Below are positions 1-7,632 of a DNA stretch of 26,966 nt, piece by piece. Position 1 is the stretch's first letter; each line of letters begins with the position of its first letter. A program made the translations under genes and the position numbers. Source of the stretch: Clostridiales bacterium UBA1779 (GTDB lineage Bacteria; Bacillota; Clostridia; Oscillospirales; CAG-272). Location: NCBI GenBank assembly GCA_002314565.1, contig DCGL01000153.1:10280-37245 (forward strand). Reading direction: 5' to 3'. The notes below the pieces were generated by a model, which saw only the letters and a list, made by a program, of their open reading frames with translations, made no database searches and was not told the origin of the DNA.

Positions 1-771
1 ATCACTCCCGGCAACTTCATTTTCCGCGTACGTGAGTTCGAACAGATGGAGCTCGAATTCTTCTGCGAGCCCGGCACGGACCTTGAATGGTTCAACTACT
101 GGAGAAGCTTCTGCCACAACTTCCTGCTTTCCATCGGTCTCAAGGACGAGAACCTGCGTCTGCGTGACCACGACCCCGAAGAGCTTTGCTTCTATTCCAA
201 GGCCACGACGGACTTTGAATTCCTGTTCCCGTTCGGATGGGGCGAACTCTGGGGCGTTGCCGACAGAACCGACTACGACCTAACCCAGCATCAGACGGTA
301 TCAAAGCAGGATCTCACCTACTTTGACCAGGATAAGAACGCACACATCATTCCTTACGTAATCGAGCCTTCCCTCGGTGTTGAGCGTACCGTTCTCTCGG
401 TTCTCTGCGACGCTTATGACGAAGAAATCGTTGATGCGGAAAAGAACGACACCAGAGTCGTTATGCACCTGCATCCCGCCCTTGCTCCCGTAAAGGCCGC
501 CATCCTGCCTCTTTCCAAGAAGCTTGCAGACGGTGCCAACGAGATTTACGAGAATCTTGCCAAGTACTTCAACGTTGAGTACGATGAAGCCGGCTCAATC
601 GGTAAGAGATACCGCCGTCAGGATGAAATCGGTACTCCCATCTGCGTAACCTATGACTTTGATTCCGTCAACGACGGCTGCGTAACCGTCCGTGACAGAG
701 ATACGATGCAGCAGGAAAGAATCGCAATTGCCGATCTTCGCGCTTACATCGAAAAGACAATCGAATTCTGA
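1..771 (+). CDS. glyS: Glycyl-tRNA synthetase, C-terminal part (5' truncated by window edge)
   Basis: This enzyme charges tRNA-Gly with glycine in the cytosol. The reading frame is open from base 1 and ends at TGA 769-771, giving 256 visible residues; the N-terminal half lies outside the window. The visible part starts inside the class II catalytic core (VREFEQMELEFF, typical of the single-chain alpha2 GlyRS). It passes through a WGELWGVADRTDYDL segment and class II motif 3 (SLGVERTVLSVL, with the ATP-binding Arg). It ends with an anticodon-binding alpha/beta domain (from HPALAPVKAAILPL to the C-terminus). The internal ATG at 46 is a methionine within the core, not the start. A strong intrinsic terminator follows at once, so the gene probably ends its transcript here. 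Identification is confident. The symbol glyS is used for the single-chain form; some annotations call it glyQS. Confidence 0.95.
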   Translation: MTPGNFIFRVREFEQMELEFFCEPGTDLEWFNYWRSFCHNFLLSIGLKDENLRLRDHDPEELCFYSKATTDFEFLFPFGWGELWGVADRTDYDLTQHQTVSKQDLTYFDQDKNAHIIPYVIEPSLGVERTVLSVLCDAYDEEIVDAEKNDTRVVMHLHPALAPVKAAILPLSKKLADGANEIYENLAKYFNVEYDEAGSIGKRYRRQDEIGTPICVTYDFDSVNDGCVTVRDRDTMQQERIAIADLRAYIEKTIEF

Positions 772-791
772 TAATTTTCAAAAATTGAAAA

Positions 792-828
792 GTGCCGCCC
801 GCGGTTCCGTCCGGGGCGGTGACTTTTT
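792..828 (+). terminator. Intrinsic terminator of the glycyl-tRNA synthetase gene
   Basis: A GC-rich hairpin begins about 20 nt after the stop codon. CCGCCC (795-800, with G797 pairing C817) pairs with GGGCGG, and CGG (802-804) pairs with CCG (811-813) around the hexaloop TTCCGT. A run of five T follows at 824-828. This is a textbook Rho-independent layout. Confidence 0.8.
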
Positions 829-964
829 GGAAAAACCGTCAGAAAAAGACAGTCCGGAATACTCCGGCAGCTTTTCCGTGTACGGCCGATGAGGTAGAGG
901 AATAGCTAAAATAAAAACATTTCTGAAAAATCACGTCGTTCTCTGCGTCGCCTTTGCCGCAGCC

Positions 965-2014
965 GTGATTTCCTGCTTTATTACCCCTCCGAACAGCGGG
1001 TATCTCGATTATTTTGATTTCAAGACTCTCGCCTGCCTGTTTATGACGCTCGCAGTCGTCTGCGCTCTTCGAAACATCAAATTCTTCACGATAATCGCAA
1101 GAAAAATCGTTTCTCTCTGCGGAAACCTGCGTCTTCTGTCAATAGCACTGATTGTCATAACCTTTATAGGCTCCATGATAATCGCAAACGATATGGCGCT
1201 GATAACCTTCCTTCCCATAGGATATTTTGCCTTATCCGTAACGGGAAAAGAAAAGCACAGTGCTTATATCTTCATACTTCAGAACATTTCCGCCAACCTC
1301 GGCGGAATGGTTACCCCCTTCGGAAACCCGCAGAATCTGTATCTTTACTCATATTTCAACATTCCGACCGGGGAATTCACCCTGATTATGCTGCCGCCCT
1401 TCCTGCTTGCAATTGCAATGCTCATCGGCTGCTGCTTCCTTCTCAAACCGGAACCGCTTGAAATTCACGGTGAGATGCAGGACAAGCTTTCCCCGTGGAG
1501 AGTAACGATATATCTTATACTGTTCGCCCTTTCGATTCTCTGCGTTTTCAAGCTCATCCCCTGGTGGATATGCATCGGTATAATAACCGTCGGAATACTG
1601 ATTCTCGACCGCAAGGCCCTGCTCAGCGTCGATTATCCGCTGCTGTGCACCTTCGCGCTGTTCTTCATCTTCTCAGGCAATCTGTCGAACTCACAGGCTG
1701 TCAGAGACCTTATGAGCAGCCTTCTTTCAAAGAGCACGCTCGGCGTTTCGCTCTTGTCCTGTCAGTGTATCAGCAACGTTCCGACTGCCATACTCCTCTC
1801 ACGCTTTACGGACAATTACAGGGAGCTTCTGTACGGCGTAAACATCGGCGGCACAGGTACTCTGATTGCCTCCCTTGCAAGCCTTATCACCTTCAGTGAA
1901 TTCAAGCTGCTTTATCCCGAGGAAGGGAAGAAGTACTTCAGACTGTTTACCTGGCTCAACCTGATATTCCTCGTCGTTCTTGCGGCTTTCTGCTTTTTGC
2001 TGCTGATGATATGA
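965..2014 (+). CDS. SLC13/ArsB-like anion permease (N-terminus probably extends upstream)
   Basis: This is a polytopic inner-membrane transporter of the ion transporter superfamily (SLC13/CitMHS/ArsB type), probably moving a dicarboxylate or oxyanion; the substrate cannot be read. Family marks are IANDMALITFLPIG, then FGNPQNLYLYSYF (the re-entrant GNPQN signature), then the second-half repeat QCISNVPTAILLSRF. There are about ten hydrophobic segments in roughly 350 residues. The first ordinary start is GTG 965, but it has no ribosome binding site and cuts into the first membrane helix. The frame stays open upstream to the TGA at 890-892 and encodes a Lys-rich, family-like N-terminus (AKIKTFLKNHVVLCVAFAAA). 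That stretch has only ATA codons (902, 911) where a start should be, behind GAGG/AGAGGA at 891-901. I give the conservative start; the protein more likely begins at 902 or 911. I see no clear promoter between the glyS terminator and this gene. Confidence 0.85.
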   Translation: MISCFITPPNSGYLDYFDFKTLACLFMTLAVVCALRNIKFFTIIARKIVSLCGNLRLLSIALIVITFIGSMIIANDMALITFLPIGYFALSVTGKEKHSAYIFILQNISANLGGMVTPFGNPQNLYLYSYFNIPTGEFTLIMLPPFLLAIAMLIGCCFLLKPEPLEIHGEMQDKLSPWRVTIYLILFALSILCVFKLIPWWICIGIITVGILILDRKALLSVDYPLLCTFALFFIFSGNLSNSQAVRDLMSSLLSKSTLGVSLLSCQCISNVPTAILLSRFTDNYRELLYGVNIGGTGTLIASLASLITFSEFKLLYPEEGKKYFRLFTWLNLIFLVVLAAFCFLLLMI

Positions 2015-2078
2015 TACGAATACAAAACCGATGCACTCCTGCTTTGACCGGAGTACATCGGTTTTTTGTTCGTATCAT
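2011..2078 (+). terminator. Long hairpin terminator overlapping the permease stop codon
   Basis: The outer stem ATGATACGAA (2011-2020) pairs perfectly with 2069-2078. The inner stem AAAACCGATG (2024-2033) pairs with CATCGGTTTT (2056-2065). After one mismatch, ACTCC pairs with GGAGT around a 10-nt loop (2040-2049). A T6 run lies at 2062-2067, and the A-tract on the 5' side makes it usable from both strands. The permease TGA (2012-2014) lies inside the outer stem. Confidence 0.8.
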
Positions 2079-2092
2079 ATTTATATAAACGC

Positions 2093-2134
2093 AAAAACGG
2101 TGTACTCCGTCCAAAGCAGGAGTACACCGTTTTT
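2093..2134 (-). terminator. Perfect 16-bp hairpin, terminator of the leftward peptidase operon (bidirectional)
   Basis: AAAAACGGTGTACTCC (2093-2108) pairs perfectly with 2119-2134 around a 10-nt loop. A-tract and T-tract ends let it stop transcripts from either direction. It lies 21 nt past the stop of the minus-strand peptidase gene. It is close to an inverted copy of the preceding hairpin: 2035-2046 and 2112-2123 are exact reverse complements, as are 2049-2056 and 2102-2109. Confidence 0.85.
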
Positions 2135-2154
2135 ATATTTATTTATTTTATTTA

Positions 2155-3591
2155 TCAGCATTCTTTCATCACGCGGATGAAGAATTCGACTGCGCGCTCA
2201 ACGGTTTCAAGACGGATATGCTCGTCGTTGCCGTGGATGGTATGACGCTCGTCGGCGGTCAGATCCATGGCTGAAAAGCGGTATACCTTATCGCTTATGT
2301 CGGCATAATGGCGGCTGTCAGAGCACTGTACCATAAGGTAGGGAGAAACGAGGCAGCCCTTCCACGTTGCCATGACGGCGTTGCGGACGCGGAACCAGCC
2401 GGGGCAGTTAATATCGGATATTGGACTGGGATTTTCGCCTTCGATGACGGTGAGCTTTATATCCGGGTTCTTAACGACGGATTTAACGTATTCGACCGCA
2501 CTGTCAATGGTATCCTCGGGATTGAGTCTCATATTTGCTACCATTGAAGCAGTGGGTGGAATGACATTTGCCGCTTTGCTGCCCTTCATCTGCGTAAAGG
2601 CAACGGTGGTTCTGACAAGGGCGTTGAGTTCACCTCCGGACTTCTTGCAGATACCGTCAAGTATGCCGCCGAAGCACCAGAGATTGGCGAAAATCAGGCG
2701 GTATACGAAGCTTGAATGACGGCCGAGGGTATCGAACATGGCAAGAACCGGTGTCGTGTAGTGGTTCTTGAAGGGATGATTTTCAACGTTCACGCAGGCC
2801 TGTGAAAGCAGACCGACCGGAGTGTGCGGGGCAGGGGCCGATGCGTGGCCTCCGCTTGAAGCGACTTCGAACTTCAGGTTCATAAGCCCCTTTTCGGCAA
2901 TGCCTATAAGTCCGGTTTTCTGATTTACACCCGGGAAGACCCCGTCGACTACGGCTCCGCCTTCGTCTACGACCATTGAAAGCTTAATTCCGTTCGTTTT
3001 AAAGTAATCGACTATTTTGCCGGCTCCGATTCCGTTTATTTCCTCACCGCCGGAGAAGGCAAAGTAAATATCGTTCTTCGGCGCAAATCCCTGCTTCAAC
3101 AGATTTTCGGCGGCACTGAGCACGCCGTTGAATGTTACCTTGGTATCAAGGGTTCCGCGCCCCCACATGGCGCCGTCTTTGACGAGTGCCTCAAAAGCCG
3201 GAACGGACCATTTGTCCTCTTCAACGGGAACGACGTCGTAATGAGCCATAAACACGGCGGCGTCACCCGGCTCTTTTCCTTTCCAGGTAAAGAGAAGTGC
3301 ACGGCCGTCAAAACGCTGAAGCGGGCAATTTTTCCAGACGTTGGGATAAAGCTCGGGCAGCTTGTGTATCAGTTTATCAAATTCGGCATCGTCTTCAAGC
3401 TCGTGATTGACATATGATACCGTTTTGCATTTGACGAGCTCAGAGAGAGCATCAACTGCGGCTTTCTTATCGAATTCAATTTCTTCGAATTCGGGTATTT
3501 CTTCTTTGCGGGGCTTGAACGCGGCACATCTTACAAGAAGGACTGCAGCAAAAACGACGATAAGAGCGAGAAATACGTAGAGAACTATCAT
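2155..3591 (-). CDS. Membrane-anchored M20-family metallopeptidase
   Basis: Zinc-dependent exopeptidase or deacylase of the M20 family, closest in layout to the carboxypeptidase S/PM20D1 branch. A single N-terminal membrane segment (IVLYVFLALIVVFAAVLLV) suggests the catalytic domain faces outside. Visible motifs are the metal-binding HYDVVPVEEDKW, then WGRGTLDTK (bridging Asp), then SGGEEINGIGA (catalytic Glu-Glu pair). A dimerisation lid region follows, and a late metal-ligand His lies in the HTIHGNDEHIR segment. The length (478 aa) fits the family. I chose ATG 3591 because AAAGGAG sits 7 nt upstream (3599-3605); a longer in-frame start at 3618 would run through this site. The gene follows two membrane-protein genes on the same strand with an 19-nt gap, so it is probably the last gene of that unit. 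I infer processing of peptides or N-acyl amino acids linked to transport; the substrate is unknown. Confidence 0.88.
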   Translation of the reverse strand: MIVLYVFLALIVVFAAVLLVRCAAFKPRKEEIPEFEEIEFDKKAAVDALSELVKCKTVSYVNHELEDDAEFDKLIHKLPELYPNVWKNCPLQRFDGRALLFTWKGKEPGDAAVFMAHYDVVPVEEDKWSVPAFEALVKDGAMWGRGTLDTKVTFNGVLSAAENLLKQGFAPKNDIYFAFSGGEEINGIGAGKIVDYFKTNGIKLSMVVDEGGAVVDGVFPGVNQKTGLIGIAEKGLMNLKFEVASSGGHASAPAPHTPVGLLSQACVNVENHPFKNHYTTPVLAMFDTLGRHSSFVYRLIFANLWCFGGILDGICKKSGGELNALVRTTVAFTQMKGSKAANVIPPTASMVANMRLNPEDTIDSAVEYVKSVVKNPDIKLTVIEGENPSPISDINCPGWFRVRNAVMATWKGCLVSPYLMVQCSDSRHYADISDKVYRFSAMDLTADERHTIHGNDEHIRLETVERAVEFFIRVMKEC

Positions 3592-3610
3592 TTTTGAACT
3601 CCTTTGAATA

Positions 3611-4291
3611 TTAATCAAGCATATGCTTTTTATACATAATGCGGCTGACGCCGAGGGTGAAGAGAACGCCGACGGGAACCATAATTCCGACGGTACTTGA
3701 GTTGAGAGCCGGAACGAGGATGAAAAGAATGAGCATAAGCGCTATCGGAGCGACTGAAATCTTCCAGTTCTTTGAGATGAACACGACGCCGAGGCCGCCG
3801 AAGAGAGCGGGAAGAATCTGAGCGAAGGCGGGCCTCAGAATTTCCGAATCGAGAACCGGGGTCAGGGGAGTGATGAGAATCACGCCGATGACGATTATCA
3901 CGGTTGTAACTATGGATGAAACTGCAATTGAGATGGTGGAAATAAGCTCTCCTTCCTCAGAGTTGGCGTCGGTATTGGTCTGAGAGAGTGCGTTGAGTGC
4001 AACCGGCAGCTTAAGATTTGAAATGTTGCCGGTTACGAAGGAAAGATACGTGCCTCCGGCGCCGAGCATAGGCATATACGTGAAGGTCTCGATGGCCCCT
4101 ACCGCCCAGTACATGGGGGCGGTTGAAAGAAGTCCGAGACCGAGAGCCTTAAAGTCGGGGACTGCGTTGAAAATGACGGATACTGCTATCGGGAAGGCTA
4201 AAAGCAAGAGAACCATTGCCGTGGTCCAGATTCGGCCGCTGACGTGGACGGAGTGCATATATTCCTGTGAGGTCTGCTGTTTGTTTTCCAT
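3611..4291 (-). CDS. Small polytopic membrane protein, partner of the DUF5058-like protein
   Basis: A 226-residue protein with about five or six hydrophobic helices and no enzyme motif that I can recognise. A conserved-looking glycine-rich stretch (MLGAGGTYLSFVTGNISNLK) lies after the second helix and could form a re-entrant transport element. The start is ATG 4291, with AAAGGAG at 4298-4304 and 6-nt spacing; an upstream in-frame ATG (4321) would overlap the previous gene and is unlikely. The gene begins 17 nt after the DUF5058-like gene and is followed by the M20 peptidase gene. Both membrane proteins are of similar size and share a two-part look, so I infer a two-component transporter whose cargo is an amino acid or peptide. 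The function is not established. Confidence 0.75.
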   Translation of the reverse strand: MENKQQTSQEYMHSVHVSGRIWTTAMVLLLLAFPIAVSVIFNAVPDFKALGLGLLSTAPMYWAVGAIETFTYMPMLGAGGTYLSFVTGNISNLKLPVALNALSQTNTDANSEEGELISTISIAVSSIVTTVIIVIGVILITPLTPVLDSEILRPAFAQILPALFGGLGVVFISKNWKISVAPIALMLILFILVPALNSSTVGIMVPVGVLFTLGVSRIMYKKHMLD

Positions 4292-4308
4292 TTTGAACTC
4301 CTTTCCCG

Positions 4309-5049
4309 TCATCCGAGCCATGCTGTAATCGGAATGGCCGAAGCCATACCGAGTATGAGGCTGAGAGGCAGAGCGTAGTCGGCAATCCAGTGAGCATTCG
4401 GGTATTTCTTTGCCGTAAGTCCCATAACGATCATTATGGCAGCTGAGATGAAGAAGACGCAGACGGGAATAAGTCCCGTCATATCGCCCGTGACAACACC
4501 GGCAACGTCACAGAAGACGAAGCCGACGAAGGCGGAAATCATTCCAATAAATAGTGAGTTGAAAAGGATTTCACTCCATTTGCCGTCTTTTTTCTTGATG
4601 TTTCCGATGCCCTTCTGGTATTTTTCACCGATAATCGGGCAAAGGCACAGGCCTATGAGTATGCAGATTGTCATAACCAGGGATATGGTCACATACTGAG
4701 ATGCCGTCAGAGATTCAACCTGTCCGAACTTCAGTCCCATAGCGCTTTCGGCGTTTGAAGCGGCGACTGTTTCATAAGAGAGGCTGCCGATAACCGAAAG
4801 TCTGAGCCAGGGAAGAGGAAGTCCCAGATCCTTGGCAAGAGCAATTACGCTGATTACTATGGCAATAGCCGGGGCAATTGTGAAAACTGCGGCGGTCATT
4901 GCAATTCTTTTGAGTTTTTCCTTCGGCATCCCGATTTTCAGACCGCGGCGCCAGGCTTTGATGAGAAAGAAAACCGACTGTGCAAGCACTGCAAGAATAA
5001 TTATTCCCGCAAGCACGAACAGTATCGGTGAATTTACGTTGAATTCCAT
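4309..5049 (-). CDS. DUF5058-like polytopic membrane protein
   Basis: A 246-residue integral membrane protein with about six helices. It begins MEFNVNSPILFVLAG, then carries a basic cytoplasmic loop (KAWRRGLKIGMPKEKLKRIA). A further segment, LRLSVIGSLSYETVAA, matches my recollection of the DUF5058 family. The start is ATG 5049, with the strong site GGAGGA at 5054-5059; longer in-frame reading toward 5226 crosses the terminator hairpins and lacks a site. It is the first gene after the hairpin region that closes the amino-acid ABC operon, with no clear promoter of its own, so its expression may depend on read-through. It is followed within 17 nt by another small membrane protein gene and then the M20 peptidase gene. 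A transport role is inferred from the layout. The family name is from memory and should be checked by profile search. Confidence 0.75.
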   Translation of the reverse strand: MEFNVNSPILFVLAGIIILAVLAQSVFFLIKAWRRGLKIGMPKEKLKRIAMTAAVFTIAPAIAIVISVIALAKDLGLPLPWLRLSVIGSLSYETVAASNAESAMGLKFGQVESLTASQYVTISLVMTICILIGLCLCPIIGEKYQKGIGNIKKKDGKWSEILFNSLFIGMISAFVGFVFCDVAGVVTGDMTGLIPVCVFFISAAIMIVMGLTAKKYPNAHWIADYALPLSLILGMASAIPITAWLG

Positions 5050-5073
5050 TTTGTCCTCCGTTTTATTAAAATA

Positions 5074-5110
5074 AAAAGCAGAGAGAAACAGCTGCGTTCC
5101 CTCTGCTTTT
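5074..5110 (-). terminator. Intrinsic terminator between the ABC operon and the DUF5058/M20 genes
   Basis: Read leftward, AAAAGCAGAG pairs perfectly with CTCTGCTTTT (10 bp) around a 17-nt loop, followed by T5-A-T4. It ends only about 15 nt before the GGAGGA site of the next gene, leaving no room for a separate promoter after it. Confidence 0.75.
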
Positions 5111-5148
5111 GTTTCCGGTATGAATACCGGTGCGGTAAGGAACCGCAG
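5092..5148 (-). promoter_or_regulatory. Tandem leader hairpins with a possible terminator-competing pairing
   Basis: Directly after the ABC ATPase stop codon, two short perfect hairpins are encoded. The first is TGCGGT/ACCGCA (5131-5147, 5-nt loop). The second is CCGGTA/TACCGG (5115-5130, 4-nt loop). The first can also pair with the loop of the downstream terminator: CTGCG plus TTCC (5139-5148) against GGAACGCAG (5092-5100), 9 bp with one bulged base. Such a choice could control read-through. This is inference from complementarity only. Confidence 0.4.
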
Positions 5149-5149
5149 A

Positions 5150-5896
5150 TTATGACTGAATAAAGGTCTTAAGTTTTTCGGACTTCGGATTGTTGAAAAG
5201 CTCGTCGGGGGTTCCCGTCTCTTCAATGATTCCGTCGGCGAAGAAAATCATACGGTCGGCAACCTGTCTTGCGAATTCCATTTCGTGGGTTACGATGACC
5301 ATAGTGGTTCCGGCATCCTTGAGATCGCGGATTATTTTGACAACCTCACCCGTGAGTTCAGGGTCAAGGGCAGACGTCGGCTCGTCGAAGCAGAGCAGCT
5401 CGGGTTCGAGAATCAGAGCTCTTGCAATGGCGACCCGCTGCTGCTGACCTCCTGAAAGCTGGGAAGGATAGGCGTGAATCCTGTCGGAAAGACCCATTCT
5501 CTCAATAATCTGACGTGCCTTTTTGGCAAAATATGAATGCGGTATGTTCGGATACAGAGTTCGGGGAGCAAGCAGAATGTTGTTCAGTACGTTGTACTGC
5601 GGGAAAAGATTGAAATTCTGAAAAACGAGACCGATTTTAAGTCTTGCTTCGTGAATCTGCTGAGAGTTGGGCATCATTCCCGGTCTTCCGTCGAACATAA
5701 CTGAGTTGCCAACCCGGATAAAGCCGCTGTCCGGCATTTCAAGCAGGTTTATGCAGCGCAGAGTGGTGGTTTTTCCGCCTCCGGATTTGCCGATGATTCC
5801 TACGACCTCCCCCTTGTTCACTGAGAAGGACACGTCCTTGAGAACCTGCTTCTGACCGAAGGATTTGCACAGATTGTTTACTGAAAGTACTTCCAT
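5150..5896 (-). CDS. Polar amino-acid ABC transporter, ATP-binding protein
   Basis: ATPase subunit that powers the adjoining importer at the cytoplasmic face of the membrane. In order it shows: Walker A GKSGGGKTT; Q-loop in GLVFQNFNLFP; ABC signature LSGGQQQRVAIARAL; Walker B LLCFDEPTSALDPE; and H-loop VTHEMEFA. At 248 residues it matches the GlnQ/HisP class. The start is ATG 5896, because AAAGGAG (5904-5910) precedes it by 7 nt; that site overlaps the stop codon of the permease gene, so translation is probably coupled. All catalytic residues are present. The class takes up polar or charged amino acids; the exact substrate depends on the binding protein and cannot be read from this subunit. 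Confidence 0.95.
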   Translation of the reverse strand: MEVLSVNNLCKSFGQKQVLKDVSFSVNKGEVVGIIGKSGGGKTTTLRCINLLEMPDSGFIRVGNSVMFDGRPGMMPNSQQIHEARLKIGLVFQNFNLFPQYNVLNNILLAPRTLYPNIPHSYFAKKARQIIERMGLSDRIHAYPSQLSGGQQQRVAIARALILEPELLCFDEPTSALDPELTGEVVKIIRDLKDAGTTMVIVTHEMEFARQVADRMIFFADGIIEETGTPDELFNNPKSEKLKTFIQS

Positions 5897-5909
5897 TGAT
5901 AAACTCCTT

Positions 5910-6566
5910 TCAGTTGAAATGCGACATCTTCTTTTCAAGCCATCTGAACAGGATAGTCAGAAGTCCGCTGAAAAGCAGATAGAAAACGCCGGTGAAGAAG
6001 AGAGGCCAGATAATGCCCTTGGATTTTATGAAGCGCTCACCCTCGTAGATTATTTCGTAAACGGCAATAATTCTTGAAAGAGACGTATCTTTGACAAGGG
6101 TAATGATTTCATTGGCCATTGAGGGCAGAATGCGCTTGATTACCTGAACGAGAATGACCTTGAAAAAAATCTGAGTCTTGGTAAGGCCGAGAACCGTACC
6201 GGCTTCATACTGACCGGGGGAAATACTTTCAATTCCGCCGCGGTAAATCTCTGAAAAATAGCAGGCGTAATTGATGATAAAGGCAACGGCGGCAGCGGAC
6301 ATTCTGCCCGTTGCGGACCCGCCCCAGAGCGGATAGTCGAATAAGAGACCGGGACCGTAGAAAATAACGATAAGCTGCAGCATAAGAGGGGTTCCGCGTA
6401 TAACCCAAATGAAGCCGCTCATTAACCATTTGAGTGGCATGAAACGGCTTCTGGATGCTGCACAGAATAACAGCGCCAGCGGTATTGCCCCGGCAAGAGT
6501 CAGCAAAAAGAGCAGAAGAGTCTTGCCGAAACCGCTGATCAGCGCCTGAAATACAGTGCTGAGCAT
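5910..6566 (-). CDS. Polar amino-acid ABC transporter, permease
   Basis: Membrane subunit of the importer, 218 residues with about five helices, of the HisM/GlnP permease type. Visible marks are VIRGTPLMLQLIVIFYG near the second helix, typical of this family, and a coupling (EAA-like) loop EAGTVLGLTKTQIFFKVILV that contacts the ATPase. The gene starts 16 nt after the binding-protein gene and ends 13 nt before the ATPase gene. I see no good ribosome binding site before ATG 6566 (the upstream bases are mostly A and T), so it may rely on translational coupling. Unlike many operons of this type, no stabilising hairpin separates the binding-protein and permease genes here. The family call is firm; the substrate is unknown. 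Confidence 0.93.
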   Translation of the reverse strand: MLSTVFQALISGFGKTLLLFLLTLAGAIPLALLFCAASRSRFMPLKWLMSGFIWVIRGTPLMLQLIVIFYGPGLLFDYPLWGGSATGRMSAAAVAFIINYACYFSEIYRGGIESISPGQYEAGTVLGLTKTQIFFKVILVQVIKRILPSMANEIITLVKDTSLSRIIAVYEIIYEGERFIKSKGIIWPLFFTGVFYLLFSGLLTILFRWLEKKMSHFN

Positions 6567-6582
6567 ATTTTATTATTGCTGA

Positions 6583-7389
6583 TTACTGAGCGATAACAGC
6601 GTCTGCTACGTTGTATGTGGCAGCAATGTTGGCGATAACCGTGGCGGAATCGGCAGCCTTGAGGAACTCATTGAGCTTGGCGGCAAGGTCTGAGCCCTTG
6701 CGGAAGCCGACGCCGTACTGCTCGGAATTGAGCTTTACGCACCATGTGAGATCGGGATAGCTTGTGCCTTCGCCTGTCATGGCAAGAGCCATAAGAAGGT
6801 CGATAACGCAGGCATCGGATGTACCGGAAGCAACTTCGAGAAGAGCGTCAGCCTGAGACTGAAGTCTTGTGGGAGTTACGCCGAGAGCTGTGATGACTTC
6901 ATCACCGGCGGAACCGTCTTCAACGGCAAACTTGAGATTCTTTACGGAATCTGAAGTGGTGTACTGTGAGGCAACGGCCTTGTTGAGAACGACGACCTGA
7001 GCGTTGTCCATATAAGCATTGGAGGTTTCCATAGCTTCCTTGACGCCGTCTGTAAGTGTCATGCCGTTCCAGACGCAGTCGATGGTCTTGTTGTTGAGTT
7101 CTGTTTCCTTGGATTCCCAGACGATTTCGACGAATTCGACTTCAACGCCGATGCTTGAAGCGAAGGCGGCGGCGAGGTCGGCGTCAAAGCCGATCCAGTT
7201 TCCGTTGGCATCCTGATAATCCATAGGCTCAAAGTCTGTGATACCGACAAGCAGCTTGCCCTTCTTCTGGACGTATTCGAGGTCGGAATCTGTCTTGTTA
7301 CCGCAGCTGCACAGGCAGGTGAATAACATAATCAGAGCAAAAATTGCACAGAGAACGCTGAGGACTTTGTTTTTCATTGTAGTTTTCAT
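6583..7389 (-). CDS. Amino-acid ABC transporter, substrate-binding lipoprotein
   Basis: Extracellular solute-binding protein (SBP family 3) that delivers an amino acid to the permease. The N-terminus is a lipoprotein signal: MKTTMKNK, a hydrophobic stretch, then CLCSCGN with the likely lipidated Cys before Gly. The mature part has the family pattern GKLLVGITDFEPMDYQ, then GFDADLAAAFA, then WNGMTLTDGVKEAMETS. The acidic WESKETELNNKTIDC segment is also typical. The length is 268 residues from ATG 7389, which has AAAGG about 8 nt upstream; an earlier in-frame ATG at 7434 has no site and would add an unnatural extension before the signal peptide. A near-consensus promoter lies about 110 nt upstream. 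This is the first gene of the leftward operon. Confidence 0.93.
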   Translation of the reverse strand: MKTTMKNKVLSVLCAIFALIMLFTCLCSCGNKTDSDLEYVQKKGKLLVGITDFEPMDYQDANGNWIGFDADLAAAFASSIGVEVEFVEIVWESKETELNNKTIDCVWNGMTLTDGVKEAMETSNAYMDNAQVVVLNKAVASQYTTSDSVKNLKFAVEDGSAGDEVITALGVTPTRLQSQADALLEVASGTSDACVIDLLMALAMTGEGTSYPDLTWCVKLNSEQYGVGFRKGSDLAAKLNEFLKAADSATVIANIAATYNVADAVIAQ

Positions 7390-7496
7390 AATAAAAACCT
7401 TTCTGTTTTTTACAGGAAGACCGCAAAAAGACATATACGACGTTTGGACAGCCGAAGATTGTACCCAAAGCAGTGCTCCTTTTATTGATGGGTAAT

Positions 7497-7525
7497 ATTA
7501 TACTTTATTATGCTAAAGTTGTAAA
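7497..7525 (-). promoter_or_regulatory. Promoter of the amino-acid ABC operon
   Basis: On the minus strand, -35 TTTACA (7520-7525) and -10 TATAAT (7497-7502) are 17 bp apart. Transcription would begin near 7490, giving a leader of about 100 nt before the binding-protein gene. Confidence 0.85.
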
Positions 7526-7603
7526 GTGATTTGGATGATTTTGACGATAATTTAAAATTTGTTCAAAAAATTAAAAAAATATTCAAAATAATTCAAAAAT
7601 ATG

Positions 7604-7632
7604 TTGACAAAGACACATTTAGGGTGTATAAT
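7604..7632 (+). promoter_or_regulatory. Main promoter of the Tad/kinase operon
   Basis: Perfect -35 TTGACA (7604-7609) and perfect -10 TATAAT (7627-7632) with a 17-bp spacer, preceded by an A/T-rich stretch with spaced A-tracts that may act as an UP-like element. The start is predicted near 7639, leaving a leader of about 88 nt. Confidence 0.9.

Noticed and set aside
692..892. 66-codon open frame over the end of the glycyl-tRNA synthetase gene
   Set aside because: It runs through the terminator hairpin and is out of frame with the real gene; treated as chance.
7390..7490. Riboswitch or T-box in the leader of the ABC operon
   Set aside because: I looked for T-box, c-di-GMP, SAM, glycine and lysine-type signatures and saw none; only weak local pairing is present.
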